A stretch of DNA of 64,000 nucleotides from an uncultured Atopobiaceae bacterium (GCA_944320385.1 CALUHH010000001.1:124001-188000), one strand, 5' to 3'. Positions 34,312-42,594 are shown, counted from the first letter of the stretch. The notes: generated from the letters alone by a model not told the origin. A program made the numbers and translations.

Positions 34312-35136
34312 CTAGTCGTCATCGTCGTCATCCCAATCGTCATCGCCCCCGTCGTCGTCATCGTCTTCCCAGTCGTTCTCGTCGTCCCAGTCGTCGTCGC
34401 CATCGTCCCAGCCGTCGTCATCGACAGCCTGGGGGGCGGGCGCGGGGGCCGGTGCGGGCGCGGGGGCCGGTGCGGGCGCGGGGGCCGGTGCGGGCGCGGG
34501 GGCCGGTGCGTCATCGTCCTCATCTTCGAGATCGTCATCAAACGTCACGTCGGCAGCCGGCGTCCCCGACCCTTCGACCACCACGCGATGGTCAAGATGG
34601 ACTTCCAGCTCGATCACGAGCCGATCCTCGGTCGCCGTCTTCCATTCCTCGTCATCCGACTCGACCGTCAGCTCGATCGTGCCGCCGTCCTCGAGGTAGC
34701 CCTGCTCCTCCGCCCGGCTCGCTAGGTCATCCGAGACCTCGTCGATCGTCCTTCCGTAGAACGAGAACCCGCTCACCAGCGCCCTGCCGTCGTCGTTTAC
34801 GCCCTCGACGTCAACGACGCGGTCAAAGCGGTTGACCTCCATGCCAACCTCGGGATTGATGCGCATGTAGACGGTCCCGATGGGCAGGCGCCACGCCACG
34901 CCCCCGGCAATGACCGCAACGACGAGGCATGCCGCGGCGGCGATCAGCCCCACGCGCCCGCGCGTCCTTCTCGCCTTCCGCGCCTCAAAGGCGAGCAGCT
35001 GCCCCTCGTCAAAGATGACGACGTCATCGACCTCCTCGCCGACCTCGTACCCAAGGTTGGGAACGCGCACGAAGCGCCCCTCCTCGTCGAGCGCCACGGC
35101 ATAGCTCGCGGCGCACTCCATGATCAGATAGCTCAT
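34312..35136 (-). CDS. rsgI: RsgI-like anti-sigma factor
   Basis: 274 residues. N-terminal cytoplasmic RsgI domain (1-~50, ECAASYAVALDEEGRFVRVP), one membrane helix (62-83), then the extracytoplasmic region GTVYMRINPEVGMEVNRF with the Asn94-Pro95 pair where RsgI proteins self-cleave, and VVDVEGVNDDGRAL. A (Ala-Pro) repeat of about 11 units and a very acidic Asp/Trp tail end the protein; the repeat is coded by an 18-bp tandem DNA unit (34440-34510). It should hold SigI inactive until cleavage by membrane proteases. Its ATG overlaps the sigI stop by 4 bp (ATGA). No carbohydrate-binding module is seen, unlike in clostridial RsgI proteins. Confidence 0.85.
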   Translation of the reverse strand: MSYLIMECAASYAVALDEEGRFVRVPNLGYEVGEEVDDVVIFDEGQLLAFEARKARRTRGRVGLIAAAACLVVAVIAGGVAWRLPIGTVYMRINPEVGMEVNRFDRVVDVEGVNDDGRALVSGFSFYGRTIDEVSDDLASRAEEQGYLEDGGTIELTVESDDEEWKTATEDRLVIELEVHLDHRVVVEGSGTPAADVTFDDDLEDEDDDAPAPAPAPAPAPAPAPAPAPAPAPAPQAVDDDGWDDGDDDWDDENDWEDDDDDGGDDDWDDDDDD

Positions 35137-35876
35137 CGACCGTCACCTCCCCCGCCGCTGCCGATCTTGCACAGGTGGCCACGAATGATCTCGAACCCGT
35201 TGGTGTAGGCAAGCAACAGCGCCACGAGGTAGGTTCGATGGCGCTCGAGCGTCTTCTTCTCGACCCCAGAGCCGCGGGCGAGATCGGTGATCGGCAGCTT
35301 CTTGGTGGCGATGAGCCGTTCCAGGAGGCCGGGGTTGGCGCGGGCATGCGCAAGCGCCCGCCCGCACGCCTCGAGCGTGCGCTGCTGGCGCGGACAGCTC
35401 TCGGTCACGTCAAAGAGCGAGACGCCAAACTCCTTGAGCTGCGCCGTGAACTCCGCGATTTCCGCCCGGCTCGCAAGGCGCGTCTCGCGCTCCGAGATCT
35501 CGTCCTTCTCGGCGACGAGCGTTTCGACGAGCGGGCGGTCGTCCTCGTCATCGGCCGTCGACCGGCGCTCGTCGAGCGAGAGGACCTCGGCATGACGGCG
35601 CTCACGACGCCTGAAGTCAATCAGGCGGTTCTTGATGCTCAGGGACGCAAGGGGAAGGAATGCGCCCCGGGAGCGATCGTATGACATAACCGCCTCGTGG
35701 AAGGCAAACATGGCAATCCCCAGCTCGTCGTCGCGCCCCTCCCGCGGAGGCCGGCCCATGAACCGGGCCGTCTCCGCCTTGATGAACGGGAGGTAGCTTC
35801 GCACCAGCTCGTCGGCGGCGCGCGGGTCCCTCTTTGCCGCGCGGACCCGGGCGACTATCTCCCTGCCCTCTCTCAT
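35133..35876 (-). CDS. sigI: SigI-family RNA polymerase sigma factor
   Basis: 247 residues. Region 2 is recognisable: ELVRSYLPFIKAETARFMG, DELGIAMFAFHEAVMSYDRSRG (in part), FLPLASLSIKNRLIDFRRRERR. The C-terminal half, with LLERLIATKKLPITDLARGSGVEKKTLERHRTYLVALLLAYTNGFEIIRGHL (in part), is the SigI-type DNA-binding region, not a standard region 4. SigI factors respond to heat, envelope or polysaccharide signals. The ATG at 35876 has AGGGGGG upstream. It is co-translated with rsgI and preceded by its own SigI-like promoter, so autoregulation is expected. Confidence 0.88.
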   Translation of the reverse strand: MREGREIVARVRAAKRDPRAADELVRSYLPFIKAETARFMGRPPREGRDDELGIAMFAFHEAVMSYDRSRGAFLPLASLSIKNRLIDFRRRERRHAEVLSLDERRSTADDEDDRPLVETLVAEKDEISERETRLASRAEIAEFTAQLKEFGVSLFDVTESCPRQQRTLEACGRALAHARANPGLLERLIATKKLPITDLARGSGVEKKTLERHRTYLVALLLAYTNGFEIIRGHLCKIGSGGGGDGR

Positions 35877-35897
35877 CGTCCCCCCTCGGCGACAGGA

Positions 35898-35925
35898 TGC
35901 GAACGCGCCGCCCCAAAATCGGGGT
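35898..35925 (-). promoter_or_regulatory. SigI-like promoter of sigI-rsgI
   Basis: Minus strand ACCCCG, 18 bp, CGCA, ending 22 bp before the sigI ATG. It shares the block GCGACCCCG-TTTTGG and exact spacing with the element at 34239. Confidence 0.65.
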
Positions 35926-36023
35926 CGCACACGAGAATCGCCTGAAAGTCTCAGGGTAGCTGCCCTGACGTGCGGTTTGGTAAGCCCCATGTAAGGTGCG
36001 GCGGGCGGCGGGCGAATCCTGGC

Positions 36024-36094
36024 AGTACGCCTTCTCTGAGAGGTTCTTCTCGCCAACTGGGCAAATGCGACCGGTCCGTCAGGAAAGGCGTACT
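36024..36094 (+). repeat. 71-bp palindromic element, copy 2
   Basis: AGTACGCCTT to AAGGCGTACT, with GGTTCTTCTCGCCAACTGG inside. It lies in the ~300-bp region between sigI and recQ, which otherwise holds only the sigI promoter and, at 36153, a GAGAAGAAC motif. A strong perfect terminal inverted repeat. Confidence 0.85.
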
Positions 36095-36178
36095 AGCGAG
36101 CCCGGAGACGGCCACGACCCCTTTCTGTCCGGGCCAAGGCGCATAATGGGGCGAGAAGAACCCGATGACAGGAGCCCC

Positions 36179-38065
36179 ATGGCGGACCTCACGCCCCTCG
36201 ACATCCTGCGCACCACCTTCGGCTACCCGAGCTTCCGCCCGCACCAGGCCGAGATCGTGGACGCCGCGCTCGCCGGGCGCGACGTGCTGGCCGTCATGCC
36301 CACCTCGGCAGGCAAGTCCATCTGCTACCAGGTGCCGGCGCTCGCGCTGGCCGCGCGCACGGGCGGGCTCACGCTCGTGGTGTCACCGCTCATCTCCCTC
36401 ATGGCCGATCAGGTGGGCGCCCTGCGCCAGATGGGTGTAGCAGCGAGCTTCCTCAACTCCACGCTCTCCGGCGGCGAGCGCGCAAGCGTGCTCCACGGCA
36501 TCGCGTCCGGCGCGCTGGCGCTCGTCTACGTGGCGCCGGAGCGTCTGGATGACCCCGCCTTCCTCGAGACCGTCTCCGCGCGCGGCGTGGCGCTGCTCGC
36601 GGTGGACGAGGCGCACTGCATCTCGCAGTGGGGCAACGACTTCAGGCCCAGCTACCAGCGCATCATTGAGTTTCTTGACGCGCTTCCCGCACGGCCGCCG
36701 GTGATGGCGCTCACGGCCACCGCCACGCGCGCGGTGCGCAAGGACATCCTCGCGGCGCTTGGGCTGCGCGATCCGTTTGTGGTCATAGCCAGCTTCGACC
36801 GACCCAACCTCTCCTTCGCCGTGTCCCGCCCGCGAGGCGGGGCCGAGAAGGACCGCATGCTCGTGGCCTTTGTCCGGAAGCGCTCCGAGCGCTCCGGCAT
36901 CGTCTACTGCTCGAGCCGACGCGCCGTCGAGGAGGTCTGCCAGCTGCTGTGCGACGAGGGGCTTGCCGCCACGCGCTACCACGCGGGCCTCTCCGCGGAG
37001 GAGCGCGAGCGCAACCAGGAGGACTTCCTCTACGACCGCGCCCGCGTGATGGTGGCGACCAACGCCTTTGGCATGGGCATCGACAAGTCCAACGTGAGCT
37101 ACGTGGTGCACTACAACCTGCCGCTCAGCCTGGAGAACTACTACCAGGAGGCGGGCCGCGCCGGTCGCGACGGAACCAAGGCGGACTGCCTGTTGCTCTA
37201 CTCCCCCAGCGACGTTCACACGGCGGAGTTTCTGCTCTCGCGGAGCGAGCCGCGCGAGGGGCTCACGCCCGAGCAGGTCGAGGCGCTCGCCGAGCGCGAC
37301 GCCGAGCGGCTGCGCCAGATGGTCTTCTACGCCACCACCACCGAATGCCTGCGCGCCCACATCCTGCGCTACTTTGGCGAGGAGGCACCCGCCTACTGCG
37401 GCAACTGCGGGAACTGCCTCACGGACTTCGAGGAGGTGGACGCCACCACCGACGCCCTCAAGGTGGTGAGCTGCGTGGCGCGCATCGCCCAGCGCGGGCG
37501 CAGCGTCGGCGCAACCATGATCGTGGACGTGCTGCGAGGCTCACGCGGCGAGAAGGTCCTGCGCCGCGGCTTTGACACCCTCTCCACCTATGGCATCATG
37601 GCCGACGCCTCGGCCGCGCATGTGCGCGCCGTCATTGACGAGCTGGTCTTCCGCGGCGTGCTCGCGCGCACGGGCGGCGACTATCCCACCATCGCGCTTG
37701 CGGGGACCTCGGGAGCGTTCCTGCGCCGCGAGGCGCCCTGGGACGAGCCGTTCGTGCTCAAGGTCGCCAAGGGGGCGCCGCGCGTCGAGCGTATTCCCGC
37801 CGCGCCCGCCAAGACGCGCGCCGCGACGGACGTCTCCGAGCTGGACGAGGCGGGGCAGGCCCTCTACGCCGAGCTCGCGGAGCTGCGCAACGACCTTGCC
37901 CGCGAGCAGGGCGTGCCGTCCTACTTCATCTTCTCCAACGCCACCCTCGTGGACATGTGCGCCAAGCGGCCGAGAAACGCCGACGAGCTGCTCGGCGTCT
38001 CCGGCGTGGGCGCCAAGAAGGCCGAGCGCTACGGCGCGCTCTTCCTCGAGAAGATCAACGCGTGA
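36179..38065 (+). CDS. recQ: ATP-dependent DNA helicase RecQ
   Basis: 628 residues. Motif 0/Walker A region FRPHQAEIVDA and MPTSAGKSICYQVP, DEAH box AVDEAHCISQWG, the arginine-finger motif QEAGRAGRDG, a zinc site with CGNCGNC in the RQC domain and a C-terminal HRDC domain (SYFIFSNATLVDMCAKRP, GVGAKKAERYG) make a complete RecQ. It unwinds DNA 3'-5' in recombination repair. The ATG follows CAGGAG. The stop TGA lies inside the left arm of a repeat whose right arm holds the stop of the convergent thpR gene. Confidence 0.94.
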   Translation: MADLTPLDILRTTFGYPSFRPHQAEIVDAALAGRDVLAVMPTSAGKSICYQVPALALAARTGGLTLVVSPLISLMADQVGALRQMGVAASFLNSTLSGGERASVLHGIASGALALVYVAPERLDDPAFLETVSARGVALLAVDEAHCISQWGNDFRPSYQRIIEFLDALPARPPVMALTATATRAVRKDILAALGLRDPFVVIASFDRPNLSFAVSRPRGGAEKDRMLVAFVRKRSERSGIVYCSSRRAVEEVCQLLCDEGLAATRYHAGLSAEERERNQEDFLYDRARVMVATNAFGMGIDKSNVSYVVHYNLPLSLENYYQEAGRAGRDGTKADCLLLYSPSDVHTAEFLLSRSEPREGLTPEQVEALAERDAERLRQMVFYATTTECLRAHILRYFGEEAPAYCGNCGNCLTDFEEVDATTDALKVVSCVARIAQRGRSVGATMIVDVLRGSRGEKVLRRGFDTLSTYGIMADASAAHVRAVIDELVFRGVLARTGGDYPTIALAGTSGAFLRREAPWDEPFVLKVAKGAPRVERIPAAPAKTRAATDVSELDEAGQALYAELAELRNDLAREQGVPSYFIFSNATLVDMCAKRPRNADELLGVSGVGAKKAERYGALFLEKINA

Positions 38066-38110
38066 GACAGCGGGGACAGGTACGTTTGCCCCACGCCCCC
38101 GCCGTCTCAC
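38062..38110. repeat. GTGAGAC palindrome carrying two stop codons
   Basis: Imperfect inverted repeat GTGAGAC..GCGGGG..CAGG to CCCCCGC..GTCTCAC. TGA at 38063-38065 ends recQ; TCA at 38107-38109 is the TGA of thpR on the other strand. Confidence 0.85.
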
Positions 38111-38631
38111 AGCTCAACCGTATAGAGCGGCTTGTAGCGGGCGCCGTCGGGCCCGAGGATGCTGCGGAAAAGGGTGACGCGCGTCGCCTCGTCCGGCTGC
38201 GGGAAGGCCAGGCCCCCCAGTGCCCCGCGAGGCATGCGCGCCCGCCGGGCGAGCGTCACGTGCGGCAGGAAGTCCTTCTCGTCATAGGCGAGCCCGCGAG
38301 TGGAGAGCTCTGAGCGCACGCGCTCGGCAAGAGCCATGAGCTGAGGGTCCTTCTCGATTCCCAGCCAGAGCGTGGCGTCGCGGGCGCGCCCGAAGGTTCC
38401 GAGGCCCGTCGCGCGCAGCCCCACGGGGCCCGTCCCGGCGCATGCCTCGTCGAGCGCCGCCATGGCCGAGCGCGCCTCAGCCTCCCCCACCTCGCCGAGA
38501 AACGCCAGCGTGAGGTGGTGGTTCTCGGCAGACACAAAGCGCCCCTCGACGGACGCCGCCAACGCTCGCGAGATGCCCGCGACCTCGTCCGCAAACGCCT
38601 CCGGCAGCTCCAACGCCATGAACGCCCTCAT
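38107..38631 (-). CDS. thpR: RNA 2',3'-cyclic phosphodiesterase / 2'-5' RNA ligase family
   Basis: 174 residues with the two HxTx motifs of the 2H phosphoesterases: ENHHLTLAFLGE and FLPHVTLARR. The start MRAFMALELPEAF is typical of ThpR/LigT. It hydrolyses 2',3'-cyclic phosphates and can join RNA ends 2'-5' in vitro. Its ATG at 38631 overlaps the stop of the PIN-domain gene by 4 bp (ATGA), and that gene overlaps the antitoxin gene the same way, so three proteins are translated as a chain. The stop is supplied by the palindrome at 38062-38110. Confidence 0.9.
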   Translation of the reverse strand: MRAFMALELPEAFADEVAGISRALAASVEGRFVSAENHHLTLAFLGEVGEAEARSAMAALDEACAGTGPVGLRATGLGTFGRARDATLWLGIEKDPQLMALAERVRSELSTRGLAYDEKDFLPHVTLARRARMPRGALGGLAFPQPDEATRVTLFRSILGPDGARYKPLYTVEL

Positions 38632-39116
38632 GCCACCCCCTCCAACGAAGCAGCCTCTCCAATGTCCAGACAGGGAACGGGGGAACGTTGCCGGAGCTTC
38701 TTGTCTGCCGTGACTATGTAGTCCGCATCCGCACGCTTTGCCGCCGCGATGACCAGATTGTCCTCGAAGTCCCCGTGCCGCGAACGCAAGGCAAACGCTT
38801 CCCAGACCTCCCCCGCGCCCAAGGGAACCACAAGGGCAAGATGCATGATGTTGCGCAGGCACGCCCACGTGGTCTCCTCTATCGACGCCGCGAGATTTGC
38901 TTCGATGGCGAGGCCATCCGACCGATGCATCTCCTGGAGCGTCTGCTGGAACAGAAAGAAAAAGTCCTTGAGAATGCCGTCGGTCACGTACAGCGCCGCC
39001 CGTTCGCCCGCCGCTGCCACTATCACCTTCCCCGCCGCATCGTGACGCGGGCCTCGATCGAGGTAGTAATCCAACCACACGTTTGTATCCACCACGAGCT
39101 TGAGGGGAACGCTCAC
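38628..39116 (-). CDS. PIN-domain toxin, VapC-like
   Basis: 162 residues. PIN acidic residues appear in KLVVDTNVWLDYY, in the helix around ASIEETTW, and in RHGDFEDNLVIAAAKRADADYIVTADKKL (in part), the end being the usual PIN C-terminus. It is a predicted Mg-dependent RNase. Located between a RelB/DinJ-like antitoxin gene and thpR with ATGA overlaps on both sides. Together with the antitoxin it forms a type II toxin-antitoxin module, though the usual partner of a PIN toxin is VapB and not a DinJ-like protein. Confidence 0.88.
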   Translation of the reverse strand: MSVPLKLVVDTNVWLDYYLDRGPRHDAAGKVIVAAAGERAALYVTDGILKDFFFLFQQTLQEMHRSDGLAIEANLAASIEETTWACLRNIMHLALVVPLGAGEVWEAFALRSRHGDFEDNLVIAAAKRADADYIVTADKKLRQRSPVPCLDIGEAASLEGVA

Positions 39117-39463
39117 GCCAGCCCCCTCTCGGCCGCCTTCTCCCGATAGGCCCTCCAGCGCAATCCGTCATAATCCCGCTCACCCGAAGCGCCCACGCGA
39201 GTCACGCTCAGCCGCTCCAGCAGCGAGTCCACAGCCCCGAGGGTCACCGCACTCTCCTCGAGAAGCGCCCTGTCACGCGCCTCCCCAACACCAGGGCCGT
39301 TGACCAGCGAGGCAAGTGCCTCAGGATTGTCCCCCATCTCTACCGCACGCTCCCATATGCGTCTGACCACCTGCGTGGGGGTATATCCCGCCGCCGCGAA
39401 GGCGGCATCGCCCCTGCGCTTGAGATCTTCCTCCAGACGAACATTCATCTGCGTCATTGCCAT
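39113..39463 (-). CDS. RelB/DinJ-like antitoxin
   Basis: 116 residues. The N-terminal ribbon-helix-helix is evident in TQMNVRLEEDLKRRGDAAF followed by AGYTPTQVVRRIWERAVEMGD; this matches RelB/DinJ-type antitoxins. The C-terminal half (DYDGLRWRAYREKAAERG) should wrap the toxin. The ATG at 39463 has GGAGG upstream. A 7-bp dyad, GCTATAC/GTATAGC, lies just upstream over a TATACT-like -10, consistent with autorepression. Its stop overlaps the toxin start by 4 bp. Confidence 0.85.
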   Translation of the reverse strand: MAMTQMNVRLEEDLKRRGDAAFAAAGYTPTQVVRRIWERAVEMGDNPEALASLVNGPGVGEARDRALLEESAVTLGAVDSLLERLSVTRVGASGERDYDGLRWRAYREKAAERGLA

Positions 39464-39474
39464 GGTGCCTCCAA

Positions 39475-39501
39475 GCTATACGGGATAGAAATTAGTATAG
39501 C
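39475..39501 (-). promoter_or_regulatory. Dyad and -10 of the antitoxin operon
   Basis: GCTATAC, 13 bp, GTATAGC; on the minus strand the first arm contains TATACT, a likely -10. Binding of the antitoxin complex would block transcription. Confidence 0.6.
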
Positions 39502-39522
39502 CCCTCTCCCTCTCACTGTACC

Positions 39523-39536
39523 AGAACAAGTGTTGC
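39523..39536 (+). promoter_or_regulatory. LexA (SOS) box before the Y-family polymerase gene
   Basis: AGAACAAGTGTTGC fits the Gram-positive consensus CGAAC-4-GTTCG at GAAC-4-GTT, 33 bp before the start. DNA-damage control of a UmuC-like polymerase is expected. Confidence 0.5.
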
Positions 39537-39568
39537 AGTATTTGTGACCGGCGGGAGGGGGTCGGATT

Positions 39569-40957
39569 ATGTCCGGTGGGCGGAGCATCATGGGGTCACG
39601 ACAAGAACACGCGTTTGGAAGGACCGCCGTGGAGAGCGCCTACCTCTGCATCGACCTCAAGTGCTTCTACGCCTCGGTCGAGTGCGTCGACCGAGGGTAC
39701 GACCCCTTCGAGCACAGGCTCGTGGTGGCCGACCCCTCGCGCGGGCCCACCACCATCTGCCTCGCCATCTCGCCGGCCATGAAGGCGCTCGGCGTGCGCA
39801 ACCGCTGTCGCGTCTTCGAGATCCCCGACGGCATCGACTACGAGATGGCCCCGCCGCGCATGCGGCGCTACATGGAGGTGTCAGCGCAGATCTACTCTCT
39901 CTACCTGAGGTTCTTCTCGCCGGAGGACATCCACGCCTACTCCGTGGACGAGTGCTTCATCGACGTGGCCCCCTATCTTGCCTGCTACGGCAGGACGCCG
40001 CGCGAGCTGGCCGGCGATCTTGTCGAGCTCGTGCGGCGCGAGACCGGCATCTGCGCCACGGCGGGCGTGGGGACCAACCTCTTTCTGGCCAAGGTCGCCC
40101 TCGACGTCACGGCCAAGCACGTGCCCGACAACATCGGCGAGCTCGACGAGGAGCGCTTCAAGTGCCTCATCTGGCCGCATCGTCCCATCACGGACATCTG
40201 GGGCATCGGCCCCGGCATCGCCCGGCGGCTCGAGGCCCTGGGCGCGCGCACGCTCGGCGAAGTCGCCCTGCTGCCCGAGGAGGTGCTGTACCAGGAGTTC
40301 GGCATCAACGCGGAGCTGCTCATCGATCACGCCTGGGGCCTCGAGCCCTGCACCATGGCCGAGATTCACGCCTATCGCCCCCGCGCGCGCTCCATCTCCA
40401 ACGGGCAGGTGCTCGCTCGCGACTACGACTTCGAGGGCGCGCGCATCGTGCTGCGCGAGATGGCGGACGCTGCGGCGCTCGAGCTCGTGGACAAGGGGCT
40501 GGCCTGCGGACACGTCTCGCTCTACGTTGGCTATGCTCGCGAGCGACCGGCCTGGGGCGGCATACGCCCGGCGGCGCAAACCTTCACGGGCGAGCACGGC
40601 ACGCGCGCGCTCGGCCTCCCGGCGCCCCACGCTGCCGCCTCGCGCAAGCTCGACGAGGTCACCGGGTCACGCGCGCACATCATTGAGCACCTGCTCGCAC
40701 TCTACGACGCCGTCGTGGACAAGAACCGCCCCATCAGGAGGATCAACATCGGTCTCGGGGCGCTGGTGCCCGAGGAGTTTGCCACGCCCACGCTCTTCAC
40801 GGACCTGCAGGCCGAGAAGAGCGAGCACGACCTCGCCGAGGCCACGATCGCCATCAAGCGACGCTTTGGCAAAAACGCCCTCGTGCGGGGCCTGAGCTAC
40901 CGGCCCCAGGCCACCGCGCGAGAGCGCAACCAGCAGGTGGGAGGACATCATGAGTGA
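39569..40957 (+). CDS. Y-family DNA polymerase, UmuC/DinB type
   Basis: 462 residues. Catalytic palm motifs: CIDLKCFYASVECVD (Asp and steric-gate Phe-Tyr), AYSVDECFIDV (SxDE), TAGVGTNLFLAKVA, and the helix-hairpin-helix ITDIWGIGPGIARRL. The little-finger domain ends near YRPQATARER. It performs translesion synthesis. The first ATG (39569) has GGGAGGGGG; a GTG at codon 22 (VESAYLCID) also has GGAAGGA and may be the true start. A LexA-like box lies upstream, and the next small gene overlaps the 3' end by 8 bp, the usual Firmicutes-style uvrX/YolD pair. Confidence 0.9.
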   Translation: MSGGRSIMGSRQEHAFGRTAVESAYLCIDLKCFYASVECVDRGYDPFEHRLVVADPSRGPTTICLAISPAMKALGVRNRCRVFEIPDGIDYEMAPPRMRRYMEVSAQIYSLYLRFFSPEDIHAYSVDECFIDVAPYLACYGRTPRELAGDLVELVRRETGICATAGVGTNLFLAKVALDVTAKHVPDNIGELDEERFKCLIWPHRPITDIWGIGPGIARRLEALGARTLGEVALLPEEVLYQEFGINAELLIDHAWGLEPCTMAEIHAYRPRARSISNGQVLARDYDFEGARIVLREMADAAALELVDKGLACGHVSLYVGYARERPAWGGIRPAAQTFTGEHGTRALGLPAPHAAASRKLDEVTGSRAHIIEHLLALYDAVVDKNRPIRRINIGLGALVPEEFATPTLFTDLQAEKSEHDLAEATIAIKRRFGKNALVRGLSYRPQATARERNQQVGGHHE

Positions 40958-41192
40958 CGCACGCCCCGAGGGCCGCCGCGCGGACCACGCAGCGCAGTTC
41001 GTGCCCTTTGCCGCGCTCACCGGCTACTACGACCTCATTCTCGCCGCAGCCGAGGCCGCGCGCGGTCCCGGAGAGCCGCCTATCCCTGGCGATAGTGAGC
41101 GAAGAAGTCCGCAAGATCCGTCATGGCCTCGCGCAGCACCTCCATGCGCGGGAGGTAGACGATGCGGAAGTGGTCGGGCTCCGGCCAGTTGA
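40950..41192 (+). CDS. YolD-like small protein, possibly truncated
   Basis: 80 residues. The conserved core HAAQFVPFAALTGYYDLI is the signature of YolD-like partners of Y-family polymerases. After about residue 40 the similarity stops, and the frame continues over the 3' end of the convergent aminotransferase gene (overlap 41080-41192) with low-complexity sequence. Either the native C-terminus was lost by rearrangement or the short form suffices. GGGAGG stands before the ATG. It overlaps the polymerase stop by 8 bp, so translation is coupled. Confidence 0.65.
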   Translation: MSDARPEGRRADHAAQFVPFAALTGYYDLILAAAEAARGPGEPPIPGDSERRSPQDPSWPRAAPPCAGGRRCGSGRAPAS

Positions 41193-42594
41193 AGCCGCCG
41201 CCGCGCGTGATGAGGATGCGCTTCTCGTGCAGCAGGTCGAGGGCAAACTGCTCGTCGTCGGTGATGTTGAACTTCTTCACGTCGATCTTGGGGAAGATGT
41301 AGAACGCCGCCTTGGGCTTGACCGCCGTGATGCCGTCGATGGCGTTGAGGGCCTCGTAGACGTAGTTGCGCTGCTCGTAGACCCGGCCGCCCGGCTCCAC
41401 GTAGCGCTCCACGCTCTGGTAGCCGCCGAGTGCCGTCTGGACGATGGACTGGGCGGGAACGTTGGAGCACAGGCGCATGTTGGAGAGCATGTTGATGCCG
41501 TAGATGAAGTCGCGCATGCAGCGCTTGTTGCCGGAGAGGACCATCCAGCCGATGCGGTAGCCGGCGACCATGTGGGACTTGGAGAGACCGGAGAACGTGA
41601 CGCACGGCAGGTCGGGCGCGAGGGAGGCGATGGAGATGTGCTCGTGGCCGTCCATGCACAGGCGGTCGTAGATCTCGTCCGAGAAGATCATGAGCTGGTG
41701 ACGGCGCGCGATCTCCACGATCTGCTCGAGCACCTCGCGCGGGTACACCGCGCCCGTGGGGTTGTTGGGGTTGATGATGACGATGGCCTTGGTGTTGCTC
41801 GTGACCTTGGCCTCCATGTCCGCGAGGTCGGGCGTCCACTCGGCCTGCTCGTCGCAGAGGTAGTGGACGGGGGTGCCGCCCGCGAGCGTGGCGCAGGCGG
41901 TCCACAGCGGATAGTCCGGGCTCGGGATGAGGATCTCGTCCCCGCTGTCGAGCAGCGCGTTCATGCAGAGCTGGATGAGCTCGGAGACGCCGTTGCCGGT
42001 GTAGATCCCGTCCATGCTCACGTTGGGAAGGTGCTTGATCTGCGCGTACTGCATGATGGCCTTGCGCGCGGAGAAGAGGCCGCGGGAGTCCGAGTAGCCC
42101 TCGCAGTCGGGCAGCTGCTGGCGCATGTCGTGCACGACCTCGTCGGGCGTGCGGAAGCCAAAGGGCGCGGGGTTGCCGATGTTGAGCTTGAGGATGCGCA
42201 GGCCCTCGTCCTCCATGCGGGCCGCCTCGTCGGCCACAGGACCGCGGACGTCATAGAGGACGTTGTCGAGCTTGTTGGACTTCTTGAACTCACGCATGGT
42301 GGCGCTCCTTTTCGTGGACGTGCTGGCAGAGGGGGTCGTGGGGGCGGTCTCAGGCCGCGCGGCAGCTCGCGCGCCGTCTCCCGTGGCAAGCCATGCCTCC
42401 GGGATGCCCAGGATGTCCGCGAGCAGGCGCAGCGTTGCCGCGCGCGGGACGACCTTGCCGCTCACATACTGGCTGACCTGGCTCTTTCCGAGCTTCTCGC
42501 CGCGCTGCGCCGCAGCGTGGATGAGGTCCGCCTGCTTGAGGTTCTTCTCGCCCATGACGCGGCCGAGCCGGTCCGCAAACGTCTCCTGGGGCAT
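41080..42594 (-). CDS. XRE helix-turn-helix fused to an alanine/aspartate-type aminotransferase
   Basis: 504 residues. Residues 8-64 are an XRE-type DNA-binding domain (KSQVSQYVSGKVVPRAATLR). A Ser/Thr/Ala linker leads to a class I aminotransferase starting at Met100: NIGNPAPFGFRTPDEV, NPNNPTGAVYP, SDEIYDRLCMDG, PLP lysine in SGLSKSHMVAGYR (Lys339) and the FRIVYLP arginine. The catalytic part is AlaT-like (alanine:2-oxoglutarate). An AAAAGGAG lies 7 bases before Met100 (42297), so an enzyme-only form may be made from the same mRNA. Four TTCAATT half-sites upstream look like its own operator. Fusions of this kind usually use GntR domains (MocR). Confidence 0.9.
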   Translation of the reverse strand: MPQETFADRLGRVMGEKNLKQADLIHAAAQRGEKLGKSQVSQYVSGKVVPRAATLRLLADILGIPEAWLATGDGARAAARPETAPTTPSASTSTKRSATMREFKKSNKLDNVLYDVRGPVADEAARMEDEGLRILKLNIGNPAPFGFRTPDEVVHDMRQQLPDCEGYSDSRGLFSARKAIMQYAQIKHLPNVSMDGIYTGNGVSELIQLCMNALLDSGDEILIPSPDYPLWTACATLAGGTPVHYLCDEQAEWTPDLADMEAKVTSNTKAIVIINPNNPTGAVYPREVLEQIVEIARRHQLMIFSDEIYDRLCMDGHEHISIASLAPDLPCVTFSGLSKSHMVAGYRIGWMVLSGNKRCMRDFIYGINMLSNMRLCSNVPAQSIVQTALGGYQSVERYVEPGGRVYEQRNYVYEALNAIDGITAVKPKAAFYIFPKIDVKKFNITDDEQFALDLLHEKRILITRGGGFNWPEPDHFRIVYLPRMEVLREAMTDLADFFAHYRQG

